64,000 nucleotides of DNA from Picochlorum sp. 'celeri' (taxonomy: Eukaryota; Chlorophyta; Trebouxiophyceae). This document shows positions 21,171-31,421 of this stretch, in pieces (position 1 is the first letter of the stretch; each line of letters starts with the position of its first letter). Where the stretch lies: assembly GCA_010909725.1 (NCBI GenBank), contig JAACMV010000001.1:469533-533532 (forward strand), read 5' to 3'. A model generated the notes under the pieces. It did not search any database. It was given only the letters and a program-made list of their open reading frames with translations, and was not told the DNA's origin. The position numbers and the translations under genes were made by a program.

Positions 21171-22741
21171 TCATAATTTAAAACACCAGCAAACATCAAT
21201 GCATTGTCTTCCAGATACATAGGCGTTTGTTTCTGTTATTCTGATTTTCAAGCCTTCAAGGAGTGGTGAAAGTTCAGATGCATGCTCGAGCAACTTTTTG
21301 CACCCTGCTTTGAATTTGTGGTCCTCGAGATTTGGATCCTTTGAAAGCAGTCGAAGTCGTAATTTTGTTTCGACCTGTTTGATCAGAGCCTTTGTTTGTG
21401 CTTGATGATGTCGGATTTTCCTCGCTTGCTCTGCTGCTTTGGGTGCCAACGAGGCAACTGTCTTGTACAAGTCCTTTGACAACCTCGAGTCAACAACGAT
21501 AACGCCATCTTTGCACCATGCATCTCCACAAGCAGAGGAACTATCATCCTCAGAAACATGTACATGCACGCAAACATCTGGAAACTGACGATATGACTCC
21601 TTCTTTGAGGAGATGCCACCGTTATCCTGCATGAGATGCGTCTGAAGGAATGACTCATACTGCTCTGATGCATACCCATCAGCATCGGTGTACACAGACC
21701 CAACTCCTGCCACATCAGCAACCTGAGATTCCAGTCTTTTTAGTGCTAGTTTTCGCTCGATAGCGTCATGGCACGCTCCTATGTCTATGCTTTGGATAAA
21801 CTGCAACCACTCATGTGATGTGGCATCACACCGGAGCCAGAGAGTACCAGCCCTGTCTACTGTAAACCCACTCCCAAAACCAATGCAAGTTCCGGAAATA
21901 TTCTCAGGGCACTGAGGTATAATATCTACCAAGGCACGAAGCAGATCAATTCTGAACAGAGTGCTCTTTGTACGCACGTCATCCTCTCCAAAAATCACCT
22001 GTATTCTCCTGCTAAAATGCAATGCTGTCCGCAGAGTCTGAAGCTCTACCTCTGGACTCGAACTATCCGCACAATCAGATAAATATAAATCATGCACACG
22101 AGGAATGAATTCTTTCAGAGAGACAGGCATATTCTGATGCGTGGATGAATCCCACTCGGATTCCTCCTCCAGGAGACCAACACCAATAGCTTCAAAGAGC
22201 TTGTTCAACCCTCGTCTGGTTGCCAGTGGTGACGACAGGCTCTATATACCATACAAATAGAGTATCATCATAGACCAGAATGAATCGTAAAGCACCCATC
22301 CATCACGTACCGGTGCAGGCAGCGTTAGTTGTATCTTCTCATCTCCAGTACTATTTGAATAAAATTCAAAGTCATAGGGCCCTCCATATCCCCCTCTATC
22401 CCTCGCGTCCGCATTTGCATTCGCTATATAATCTTGGAGGAGTTTGAAACTCTTCTCATTCGTCTCCTGGACCAGAAATATTTTCAACACATGATCATCA
22501 TACACAAGAGAATAAACCTTGAGGGTCCAGTGGTTGTTTGACTGTTCCCCCACCGAAGAATAAAACGTACTCTGGCGTGTTTATTTGAATGAAATAGGTC
22601 AGGGTGAATTTTACGATATACTTCCTTCAATTTGGCCCTGGCATCATCGCAAATGGCGATGCTAGCATAGGAAAGAGAAAATGTTCGACTTGGCAAAACA
22701 TTCGTTTTACAAACGAGACTCGCCAGAGAATTCCGATACAT
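21171..22741 (-). CDS. TCAIM-like mitochondrial protein with J-like DUF4460/DUF4461 regions
   Basis: Exons 22741-22571, 22466-22311 and 22241-21171 encode 465 aa; introns are 104 and 69 bp with GTACGT donors. Splicing joins LKEVYRKIHPDLFHSNKHAR to ETNEKSFKLLQDYI. This is the HPDLF and NEKS-L-L signature of the J-domain-like region in TCAIM. The long third exon carries the second conserved region (ARALVDIIPQ-type, FGSGFTVDRAGTLWLRCD) and coiled coil. The N-terminal 25 residues look like a mitochondrial presequence. The animal protein is mitochondrial, with poorly known function. It starts 26 bp after the stop of the CS-like gene on the same strand. Confidence 0.72.
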
Positions 22742-22767
22742 GGCATGACACTATTACATCGAATATT

Positions 22768-24037
22768 TTACTTCTTCCTGTTGCTTCGGATGAAAGACTT
22801 GAGGTCTTTCAGATTATTTCTGGAATCATGAGGGAGTCTGAGTGAGGATCCTTCTGTGTGTTGTGACGATTCCTGTTCCAGTGCTTTCCATTCACAGCGA
22901 GGTTCAAGCTTGTGGAGGACCAAGCAAATCATAGTACTTGGGTGAGAATGGCTCACTGGGATGCATTGGCCCACCAGATTGGGGGATGCTCTCATCTCAT
23001 CAAGTGTTCCACCACCAAGATGGCATGCAGACTTTGAAGGGTCGATCTGCCTATGCAATGGGTCAATTTCCTTCCGGTATTCTTTGATTTTCATTCCATC
23101 TTTTGTGGTGAGGAGATAACTGACAGTGACCTTTCTCTCCGTGAAGGTTGTTGAGAGAGACATTGAGACACTGACGTCTTCAGAGTAGGGTCTCTGAAAT
23201 ATAATGACGACAGCGTCTTCATCCTGGTCCCATTCGACGATATCTAGACTCTTATAAAGACTATTCTGGTGATCTTTGCTCTGAATGGTCATCTTCTGAG
23301 CATCATTCGTGGTGACAATGTCCAATGTTTGGGATGGGATATCCCCGACAGGTGCTTGCTCGGGCGCATCCTGCCCATGTTTCAACAACCGCGGCCCCGA
23401 TGCCTTCTCATCATTGTCCTTTGAAAGATTTGTCTTCATGTTCAACAATGCTTGTACCATGTCGATCGCACCCTGGGTCATGTGATTCCCAACAAAGTTT
23501 GATGTGGGGCCAACCTCTGCCTCCTCATAACCCAACTCCACCTACACATGGGCAAGTATGCATGCACAAATAAGTATTTGCTTTGAAAATTCATAGTTTC
23601 ATGCATCTCTAGCGAGGTATGTAAGTGTATATGCTTGATATATCATAATCTCATGAGCAAGCAACATGGCCCAGTAACTACAGAGCAACCCACCTCTTTC
23701 AGGGATCCATCCAAGTTTTCCTTGAACGGGTCGATACCTTTCCCTCCATTTGCCTGCAAGACACATAGTATCAATGTATTGGGAGGAGAAGACGTGGGAC
23801 AAGCAGATGAAACAAGTCACCCATGTAGTAACACGAGCGAATCGTCAACAGTATACCAACCTTTCTATATGGACCTCCATGAGGGTCCTTAGTCCATATA
23901 GTTTTATATCGATGCTTTTCACGTTGCTCTCGAAGCCATTGGACCTGTTCTTTCGATATTATCTTTCCAGAAGACGAAGTCGATGCTGCTGTAGTCAACG
24001 CTCGACTTTTTGAATCGTCTACTGCCACAATGTCCAT
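22768..24037 (-). CDS. CS/p23-like domain protein, function unknown
   Basis: Exons 24037-23861, 23753-23694 and 23541-22768 encode 336 aa; introns are 107 and 152 bp, both phase 0. The N-terminus has a helical ISKEQVQWLREQREKHRYK motif, then KDPHGGPYRK joined to ANGGKGIDPFKENLDGSLKE. Residues about 175-290 look like a CS (Hsp20/p23) beta-sandwich: LDIVEWDQDEDAVVIIF, ERKVTVSYLL and CEWKALE at its end. CS proteins often act as Hsp90 co-factors. A minus-strand TGTAA (TTACA at 22754-22758) lies just past its stop, inside the gap to the next gene. Confidence 0.65.
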
Positions 24038-24352
24038 TGTATTTTTATTTTGAGCATCTATTGGGTATTTAAACAGAACTTAATGCGTTTTAAAGGGGAA
24101 CTGTGCATCACATGGGTATGCATTGGGTACAGGTGATGGAACTCTCTGCTTACTCTGTGGATGGGATTCTTGAACACAAATGAATCAACTTGCTCTATTT
24201 TTTGTTACAACATGACTGTTATTTTTAAACTCGTATTATAGTTATGACATTCTACTTTTATAATCGCAAAACAAAATGGAGAAATACAAGCATAAAAGAG
24301 GAAGGAAAAAGAGTTGATGGTACATGACTTGTACATGTCACATATCTAAGAA

Positions 24353-26116
24353 TCATGGGCGGGATCTATTTAGCCAATGATCTGGAGGACACGTCAGTCT
24401 CTTGATGAATGCTGCAAAGGCATCCCAGTTGTCCACCATCATGTCGCCCATTCTTAGAAATGTGAGCCTATCCATTCTGCCAGCCATGGCGCTTTGACCA
24501 AAGGCTGATTCAGTTATTTTATCAAATGCATAATCGTCATAACGCTGCAGAGCATTCTCTCCAGCAACTGAGACATTGTATTTAGCAGCAGCCGTTAACA
24601 CTTGATTCAAGAGTCCCTCTGGGGAACACAGACCTTCTCGAGGATGCTCACAATCTCTCATCTCGACACACGTGAACGAGACACCCACAGAATGCTTTGA
24701 CAGCATTTTAAATATTTCGCTATATCCATCTCTTTCTCGTGTATTATAATATCCTGCTGTCAATTCAGCTGCATGAGCTCTGCTCTTAAACCACCAATGT
24801 ACTCCTGCAAGTTTCACACTAAGCTTTGCAGAGGGCTCAAATACATACAGATTGCCACCGTCAGGCGCCTCTTGAACTGCTTGTATAGCTCTAGGCCGTC
24901 CAGGTTGCGATAGAATATCTTTTGCTCTCCCAAGAATCCTATCAGCATGTTGAATTAATTCCTCTGAGTACCATTTCAAGAAAAACTTTCCATATTCCGT
25001 CTCAAAACTTCCAAAGTCATTTCTAAAGAATCCTGTTTCCCATTCTCTTGAGTTATAGTGACCAGCATCATGAGGACCACCATGGCCCCACTCTGGTCTT
25101 CCATATTCTGTTGCAGCATGCTGAAGTCGCTCGAGCATGTACTTGTCAAAACACTGAAACTGTCCCACACCAGGGAAACGCCACCGGCCATCCCCCTCTG
25201 GATACGATGGATATCGCAGTTCTCCAGCTGGCCCAAGCCCAACAGTTATTTCGGTGATTGTCTCTCCCATCAGGCTGTGGAACTCATCAACAAATGCAGT
25301 GATAAAATCTGAGTATGCTTGCACTGGACTCCTGCCAAACAAGCAAGGTTCTTCGTCACATCCCAGAGAAATATACTCGGGGTTCCTGTACCCATCTACG
25401 TCGGTGTAAAATATATCAGGGTCCATCTCAGCTGCATCATACACCCATGGTGGTAGGGGTATAGTGCACGTATCCCCAACATTTCCGCCTGCAGCATGAA
25501 AACTCATCACTGCTTGTACCTTTAGCCCTTTGGATGCAACCTTTTCAAATAATCGACGATATGCTGAGAAATCATACAATCCTGGACCTTGATGCTCTGC
25601 AATGCCCCACCAGACGTCAACCATAACTCCCTCAACGCCGGAAGCCCTCAGCATTTCTAATCCCACTTCTATACCGTTCTCTCTCATAAGAACGCTTTTT
25701 AATTGATTACTGTCAGACAGTATACCTTCCTCTGTTTCTGCCAGCCATACCGTATCCAGTGGCAGCATTACATACACTGGAATACCTCTTACAGGTGCAG
25801 TCAACAATGTCCTCTGGACTCTCTCACAACACGTGTCATCATTCGAGAAACCATCTCCATGTATTCCAGACTCGTCACTGTCATTGCCTTCGGTATAAAT
25901 TCGATGGAGCAGACCCTTCAGTTCAGAATCAGGCTTAATAAAACCTGACCGAACGCCCTTTTTTGGTGTAATGTGTGCCCCGTTCATGGTAACCGTCTGA
26001 CCCTTTTCTCCATTCCCTTGCCCGCACACGACAAGCGAGTCGTGCAGACGTGTCCTGAAGGCTTGCCGTGACCACCCAGGCAGCCTACCAGTCAGTAGAC
26101 ACCAACCCAGTGCCAT
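24353..26116 (-). CDS. BAM: Beta-amylase, probably plastidic
   Basis: Single exon, 587 aa. The first about 90 residues are an Arg/Gly/Ser-rich transit-like leader. The GH14 barrel begins at PVYVMLPLDTVWL and keeps GVEGVMVDVWWGIAE, MSFHAAGGNVGD, the catalytic acid Glu in EITVGLGPAGELRYPSYP, GVHWWFKSRAHAAELTAGYY, and the catalytic base Glu in VSVAGENALQRYD. It releases maltose from starch. A plastid beta-amylase fits green-type starch storage. The C-terminus after LTFLRMGD is short, as in BAM1/BAM3-type enzymes. Confidence 0.96.
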   Translation of the reverse strand: MALGWCLLTGRLPGWSRQAFRTRLHDSLVVCGQGNGEKGQTVTMNGAHITPKKGVRSGFIKPDSELKGLLHRIYTEGNDSDESGIHGDGFSNDDTCCERVQRTLLTAPVRGIPVYVMLPLDTVWLAETEEGILSDSNQLKSVLMRENGIEVGLEMLRASGVEGVMVDVWWGIAEHQGPGLYDFSAYRRLFEKVASKGLKVQAVMSFHAAGGNVGDTCTIPLPPWVYDAAEMDPDIFYTDVDGYRNPEYISLGCDEEPCLFGRSPVQAYSDFITAFVDEFHSLMGETITEITVGLGPAGELRYPSYPEGDGRWRFPGVGQFQCFDKYMLERLQHAATEYGRPEWGHGGPHDAGHYNSREWETGFFRNDFGSFETEYGKFFLKWYSEELIQHADRILGRAKDILSQPGRPRAIQAVQEAPDGGNLYVFEPSAKLSVKLAGVHWWFKSRAHAAELTAGYYNTRERDGYSEIFKMLSKHSVGVSFTCVEMRDCEHPREGLCSPEGLLNQVLTAAAKYNVSVAGENALQRYDDYAFDKITESAFGQSAMAGRMDRLTFLRMGDMMVDNWDAFAAFIKRLTCPPDHWLNRSRP

Positions 26117-26851
26117 CGTGCAGCCCAGAAAAAAAAATTAATAATATCAGCTCGCGAGACTTTCCTTCCTCAAGTCCAGCAGAAAATCATAATGAACTCT
26201 CCGTCAGATCGCGTCAAAATTGACAGCAGCAGAACCTCTGTCCCTGCTGCCTCTGAAAACTCCCCGAATACGTCGTCGCGAAGTACCACACAAACCTGTG
26301 TTCGCGCACACCTGTACGTAAATGTAATGTCAATAATGTAAATTTCTATTGAAACCGAAAGTGCACGACGCAGAACTATTTCACAGTACGGTTGAACGTG
26401 ATGGCTTACAGCCCGTCAACACGGCCTTCCCAACCTTCACCCAGTAAGATATTCTCAAACCTAGTGAGCTCCCATTACAATTTTTAACTCCATTTTGTTA
26501 TATATATGACACAAACGCTACTAAATTACGACATTATCCGGTCTGAAATTGTTTCGGAAAACCCGAAACCCCAATACAAAATAATCCCCGCCCGACCACA
26601 AACGCACCGTTTCTTGTGTTTCTTCAACAATTCCAAGCAAATAATATCTGCGCAAGGGCTCCATTCGTCGTCCATATACCGTATTCAAGTGCTTCACGTA
26701 GATTTAGTACGTTAGCCTCGATATCTCCCATCAAAATCGATTTTGATAGGACCACATAATCTAATTTGGGTCAAGGGCTGACTATCGCCATATGTGCTTC
26801 ATTCCTTGTGTTATTTCCCAGATGCTTTGTATATTATAGATAGATAGATAT
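26117..26851. other. Divergent intergenic region, 735 bp
   Basis: This is the longest gene-free gap in the window, between beta-amylase (minus) and bS21 (plus). It contains an ATAGATAGATAGATAT microsatellite at 26835-26850 but no convincing coding region, RNA gene or motif. Confidence 0.45.
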
Positions 26852-27270
26852 ATGATGTGGAAGCGGAGCCTCTCAGTATGCACGGGATGCCTGGGAAGGC
26901 TGTTCCAAAATCAGCAGGAGCAGGTTATTGGCCCCCCAGGAATGCGCTCTCTCGCGTCGATGGCACAGAAATCGTTGGTTAATAGGTCTGAAGATGGATA
27001 TGTAGGGGTGTCAGCTTGCTTCCAGCAGCAGCAGCAAGGGGAATAGTCAGTGTGGATGTGCATGGGAATAAAGTGGATAGGGCACTGAGGATGTTGAGAA
27101 GGAAATTGATTGATGAAGGGATTCGAGAGACATGGATGAAGCAGCGAGTGTACGTGAAGCCGTGTCAGGAGAGGAAGAAAATGAGGGAAGATGCTGAAAA
27201 AAGGATTAGAACGAGAGCGTTTAAAGAAAAGATGCGATGGATATTGAAGAGAAAGGCGAGGGGGTACTAG
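26852..27270 (+). CDS. Organellar ribosomal protein bS21, one-base frame break
   Basis: Two overlapping frames make one protein. The first (26852-27046) gives an organelle-targeting leader ending in a Gln run. The second (to 27270) gives VDVHGNKVDRALRMLRRKL, DEGIRETWMKQRVYVKPC and ERKKMREDAEKRIRTRA, the bS21 fold with its basic tail. The switch lies in a GGGG run at about 27039-27042, where one more G would restore a single frame. No intron of normal length fits. bS21 is a small-subunit protein of bacterial-type ribosomes, here mitochondrial or plastid. Confidence 0.75.
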
Positions 27271-27328
27271 ATTTATTAGACGCAGATTAAACTTTAAGGT
27301 ATCTATATTATTGTTGTTGTTGTAAGAA

Positions 27329-29831
27329 TCACTCATCTGCCTTTGCGTCTTCTTCCATGGCAGTGGCCTGTTCCTCTCCATCATTTGTCTTGGCTGCCTC
27401 AGTCTCCATGTCCTCTGGCTTTTCTTCTTCTTCTTTTGCTGGAGGGGCTGGAGGTGGTTTATTCAAAATTGGAGTGCAGAAGACGGAGACTGTCTCTGCG
27501 CGTTTGGTAATGTCTTCTGCCAAAAGGACAGGGTCATCAAATGGTTGGCAGGATGCCTGAACCTTCTCCTTCTCTTCAAGCCATGCCAAGGCATCTTGGC
27601 ATTCATGTGTGACTTTGCCCAGTTCTTCTTCAGTCAGGTGTGCATACTTTGGATTGCCACCCTGGGCCGCAGCGATGAAGTCGTTGCACAGTTTTCTAAG
27701 AGATTCTGATGCTTTTGGGCGCATCTCTGCTTCCTTGGCTCTGCTCTTGATTGGATTTCCCATCTTTTCCATTTCCTTCAACTTTGCTACGTACACGCTC
27801 TTCTTTTCGTCCTCTCCTTCATCATACAACCACTCTTCGGCAGCGTCGAGGGCGGACATGATCTCTTGCTTCTTGTCAGGATGAACAAAGGAAGCAAGTT
27901 CTTCATAGAGCTGATTTCGGAGGGAATACACGAAAGATTCGACGGCATTTTTGGCATCCGCTGTTTCTTCCTGAATCCTTGATTGGAGAGCCATTTCACT
28001 CTCGGCTTCGAAAAGTTTCTGAACCTTTTCCTCCGAGAGTTCCGCTCGTGATTGCTGTAAAGTTGACTGCAGTTTCTTTGTTTTGACTTTTGTCTTGGGG
28101 GCCTCTGGCTGCTGCTGTTCCTCATCCTTCTTGTCGTTTGATTTGTCTTCGCTTGCATCCTTATTATTGTCAGCATCTGGCATCTGCTCATCCTTTGGAG
28201 TAGGTTCCACTGGAACTTCAGTTTCCTCAATCATGTTGGCAGATTCCATGGCAACAACACCACTCTTGTTGAGGACAACTTTCACCTTCAGTTTCGCTTT
28301 TTCACCAGATGGCAACTTAGGCAATGGACCAACTGTCCACTTCCCAACTGATTTGTCAGCAGTTGGAGGTATATCAGAGTCGTCAGTGTAATGAGCTTCG
28401 ATATCAAATGGCTCAGATCTGTAAAAGGTCAGCATTTTCGCACAGGGAACATGGGTGCCTTTATCAAACACAACATTGGATACTTTTTCTCCGTCCTTTT
28501 CCCATGTGAATTCGATGCTGTACGGGAAGGCATCCTGAACTTGGAATTCACGGACTCTGAATGCGGAGAGAGCATTGCACACTGGAGGGCACACCCACGA
28601 GATGGAGTCTCTTTTGAATTCAGTGTCCTTGATGGCTCTTTACCAAAGAAACCTTCAATGAGCTTTTGAACAGAAGGCATGCGAGTGCTTCCCCCTACAA
28701 TCTCCACCGAGTTGAGTTGCTCTGACCAAGTCCTGCCCTTTCCACAGCCTTTTGCACCGGAGTCAGGAGTCTATCCAGAATGGACTTTGACTTCTCTTCA
28801 AAGACATCTCTCGAAATCATGCCATTTGCATCCACATCTGGAGTCAAAGACTCGACAGAAATCGGGGCCTGTGGATTTGTTGTCAAGACTTTTTAGTCTT
28901 TTCACATGCTCTCATCAAACGATATGAACTCCTCAGATTCGACTTCACATCGTATCTTGTACTTTCTCGTTGAATTCCTCGGTAAAATGATCAAAGAGGA
29001 ACTCTGTCAAAATCCTCTGCCACCAAGGTTACGATCCCAAGCATTAGAGGAGTACCGCAAGCTCTCCCTTCTTCAATGCCACAACACACACTTGGGTACT
29101 TGAATGACCTACATCCACGAAGACGACGTGATGAGGCTCATTCTCTGGAAGATCTGTCTTATAAATTCCATACGCAAGAGCCGTGGCAGTTGTCTCATCA
29201 AAAGCCTCAAACAATTGAGCCCAGCAATCCGAGCTGCAGCTAGCATGGAATATCGCTCCCTCTCTGTGTAGAACACTGGAACTGACAGAACAGCATCGCT
29301 CACAGGAGCTCCACTCTCCTTTTCAGCAATCTCACGTAAATCCACCAGAAGGGCAGCCATGATCTGCTCCGGACTCATGCGAGTCGCTTGTCCAAGATAG
29401 TTCACCTCCACCATGCACTCCCCATTCTCACCTTCAACAATAGCAAATGGAGAAGACTCTTTGTCCGCCTGAACCTCTGGATCGTTAAACTTTTTCCCCA
29501 TCAGTCTCTTAATCTCAGTGACAGTGTTTCTTAGGGTTTGTTGCCATGGCCACCCACCGCAGCCGTACCCATCTGACGCTGTTTCTGAGTAAACGTCACC
29601 ACACTTGCGTCTCCCTGTTTGACTCTTTATTCAACAAGACATCGACTCCTACGATCATAATAGAAGCATCAGTTATACATACTATCAATATTCACAGTAT
29701 TCAATCCAGCCAACGAGGGGCCACAGCACAACGGTGTTGGTCTGTCAATGCCAAGTCTCAGTCACTCACCTCCTTTCCTAGCGAGTGCGATGCAACTCGC
29801 GCATTCCTACATCTATTCCAGCTACAGACAT
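27329..29831 (-). CDS. HSP110: Hsp110/HSPA4-type chaperone, several frame breaks
   Basis: The C-terminal 421 codons (28594-27329) are intact. They hold the substrate-binding region, a long acidic loop ([18 protein letters not shown]) and the helical lid, as in Hsp110 rather than Hsp70. Upstream frames carry [57 protein letters not shown] and the start MSVAGIDVG at 29831. An intron separates ALARKGG from [13 protein letters not shown] (donor GTGAGT, acceptor near 29667). At least five +/-1 shifts occur, several in homopolymers. It acts as a cytosolic Hsp70 nucleotide-exchange factor. Assembly error is more likely than a pseudogene, because the C-terminal half is perfect. Confidence 0.85.
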
Positions 29832-30156
29832 TTCTTAGCGTATTTAATGACAACAATATCTCCTCGAAATACTTCCGCCGCAGGGACAACCACGCTCGTC
29901 GTCGTCTGTTCCCAGCTGTTTCAATATCGATATCAATAGGTCGTATTGATATTCTACAGGTGATCCTTGTTCTATTCAATCAAAGAATACTTTACATTCT
30001 TCAGGACGCAGCAGGAGGCGTCGTATAGTATCCTTACATGCATCGCTACAGAGGAACTTTCTAGAACTTTGGAAAGGTCGCTCAAGTTGGGCGCGACCTT
30101 GCTCAGTGGTCCTGAAACTCAAGAGTGCGGAGGATCACCCTGATCGATGTCTCGAT
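29832..30156. other. Divergent promoter region between Hsp110 and the phosphatase gene
   Basis: This 325-bp region lies upstream of both genes. Apart from the heat-shock element at 30054-30066 I see no feature; open frames here are not supported. Confidence 0.5.
30054..30066. promoter_or_regulatory. Heat-shock element upstream of Hsp110
   Basis: The sequence GAACTTTCTAGAA is a perfect GAAnnTTCnnGAA element, three alternating inverted pentamer cores. It sits about 220 bp upstream of the Hsp110 start codon (29831, minus strand) and about 90 bp upstream of the plus-strand phosphatase start. HSF trimers bind this arrangement in eukaryotes generally. Its placement before a heat-shock gene supports function; the assignment is inferred. 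Confidence 0.7.
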
Positions 30157-30974
30157 ATGAACAATAAATACAATACTTGCATCTGTATCTGATTCGTCAT
30201 GGAGAGACCGCATGAACATTGAAAAGCGGTTGCAAGGCTCGTTAGAGCCTGGGCCAGGTCTTACGGCAAAGGGAAAGCAACAGGCTCGCAGTGTGGGCAT
30301 AGAGTATACCGTTTGATGCAGTATATACCAGCCCACTGTTGAGATGTATTCAAAGTGTAGAGGAAATCGGGGAGGTGTTCAGTATCACAGCCGAAAAAGG
30401 TTGAAGAATTGAAGGAGAGGTCACTTGGAGTGTATGAAGGCAGGCTGTTGGACAGGGAAGTTCTGCAGCACATTCGGCGTGGAGTTTGTGTTGAGACTTT
30501 TGAGGACCTCAGGATCCGCTCGAGAAAGGCACTCGAGTCTATTGCAAGAGATGCGATACGATGTGGGCATGCCAACATCATGTGATGACTCATGGTGGGT
30601 TTTCCAGCGCATGCTCTTCATGGATGGCTCCCAACGAAAAGATGCCTAGTATGGCGATTGTGGTGTATCGAAAGTACGAATCTTATATAACAGTCCACGG
30701 ATATTTGGGGCTGGAAGTAGAAGAATGGAATGCTGTAGGACATTTGCAAGACAGTGTGTACAATCGGACAATTTTGGAGGCAAAGACTTTGGATAGTGTG
30801 GTTTTCTTCACAGGATTATATGCATGTGTGTATCATTATATCTGCATACGTCGTCCGAGCTTTTCAAAACCTAGTGCCTTTCTATGCTGAAATTCTTCTC
30901 TCTTCGCCGCTTTCCAAGAGCCTTCCATCTCCGTAGATGAGATTCAAGGGTTGGCTCTGTTTGATTCACCATGA
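30157..30974 (+). CDS. Histidine-phosphatase (phosphoglycerate-mutase-like) family protein, frame breaks
   Basis: The catalytic start LHLYLIRHGETA lies near 30176-30212, followed after a one-base shift by KRLQGSLEPGPGLTAKGKQQA. Another frame gives VEELKERSLGVYEGRLLDRE and ALESIARDAIRCGHANIM. A further shift gives VMTHGG with the second catalytic His, then MAIVVYRKYESYITVHGY and EEWNAVGHL. A terminal coding-like stretch (FAAFQEPSISVDEIQG) ends at 30974. RHG, LGVYEGR and HGG are the family's core residues. Substrate cannot be told. At least three indels interrupt it; the start ATG at 30157 also needs one shift. It ends 5 bp from the convergent next gene. Confidence 0.6.
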
Positions 30975-30979
30975 CGCCA

Positions 30980-31421
30980 TCATCCATATGAAAACGTAAG
31001 AGGCTTTTGATCTATCGTACTAGAGTCTCCTGGGGTTCGTACACGAGGGGGTTGAAGACCACAGGAACCCTTCTGCTGCTGCTGCTGCTTCTCTCTATTG
31101 GCCAGAGCCACTACCAATGATTCAGGACCATGGACCCAATCTCTCATCAATTCATATATCGACTCTGAGCGTGATCCTGCTGGTGCAGGTGTGACGAGAA
31201 CATGCCTATCCGACACTGGCACGAGAGTCGGTGGCTTCTAGACGAGGCCGTGCAGGTGATTATCTATTTGGAGAATCTTCTCCCTGAGCAACGTCACGCG
31301 ATCGAATGAAAATTTTGGATGAGCTAGGCTAGGGGATATTTGCGTGGGTGTCGTCTCTCATGACTTTCACCCAAGGAAAACCCTTCCTATTACGACTCGT
31401 AACTTCTGAACGTTTCTTCAT
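30980..31421 (-). CDS. Uncharacterised protein with an in-frame TAG and a frame break
   Basis: The downstream half reads KPPTLVPVSDRHVLVTPAPAG, SRSESIYELMRDWVHGPES and a Gln-rich tail to a stop at 30980. Upstream in the same frame, across a TAG near 31238, is TQISPSLAHPKFSFDRV and LLREKILQIDNHLHGLV. A further upstream frame starts with ATG at 31421 (MKKRSEVTSRNRKG). The ATG overlaps the TGA of the SDR-MDR gene as ATGA. The SIYELMRDWV segment is faintly like the LIN37 core of MuvB complexes, but I do not claim this. It could be a gene with assembly errors or a decaying one. Confidence 0.4.

Noticed and set aside
31236..31240. In-frame TAG as a sign of stop-codon reassignment
   Set aside because: Other genes here end at TAA, TAG or TGA at the expected places, and no other in-frame stop occurs inside an intact gene.
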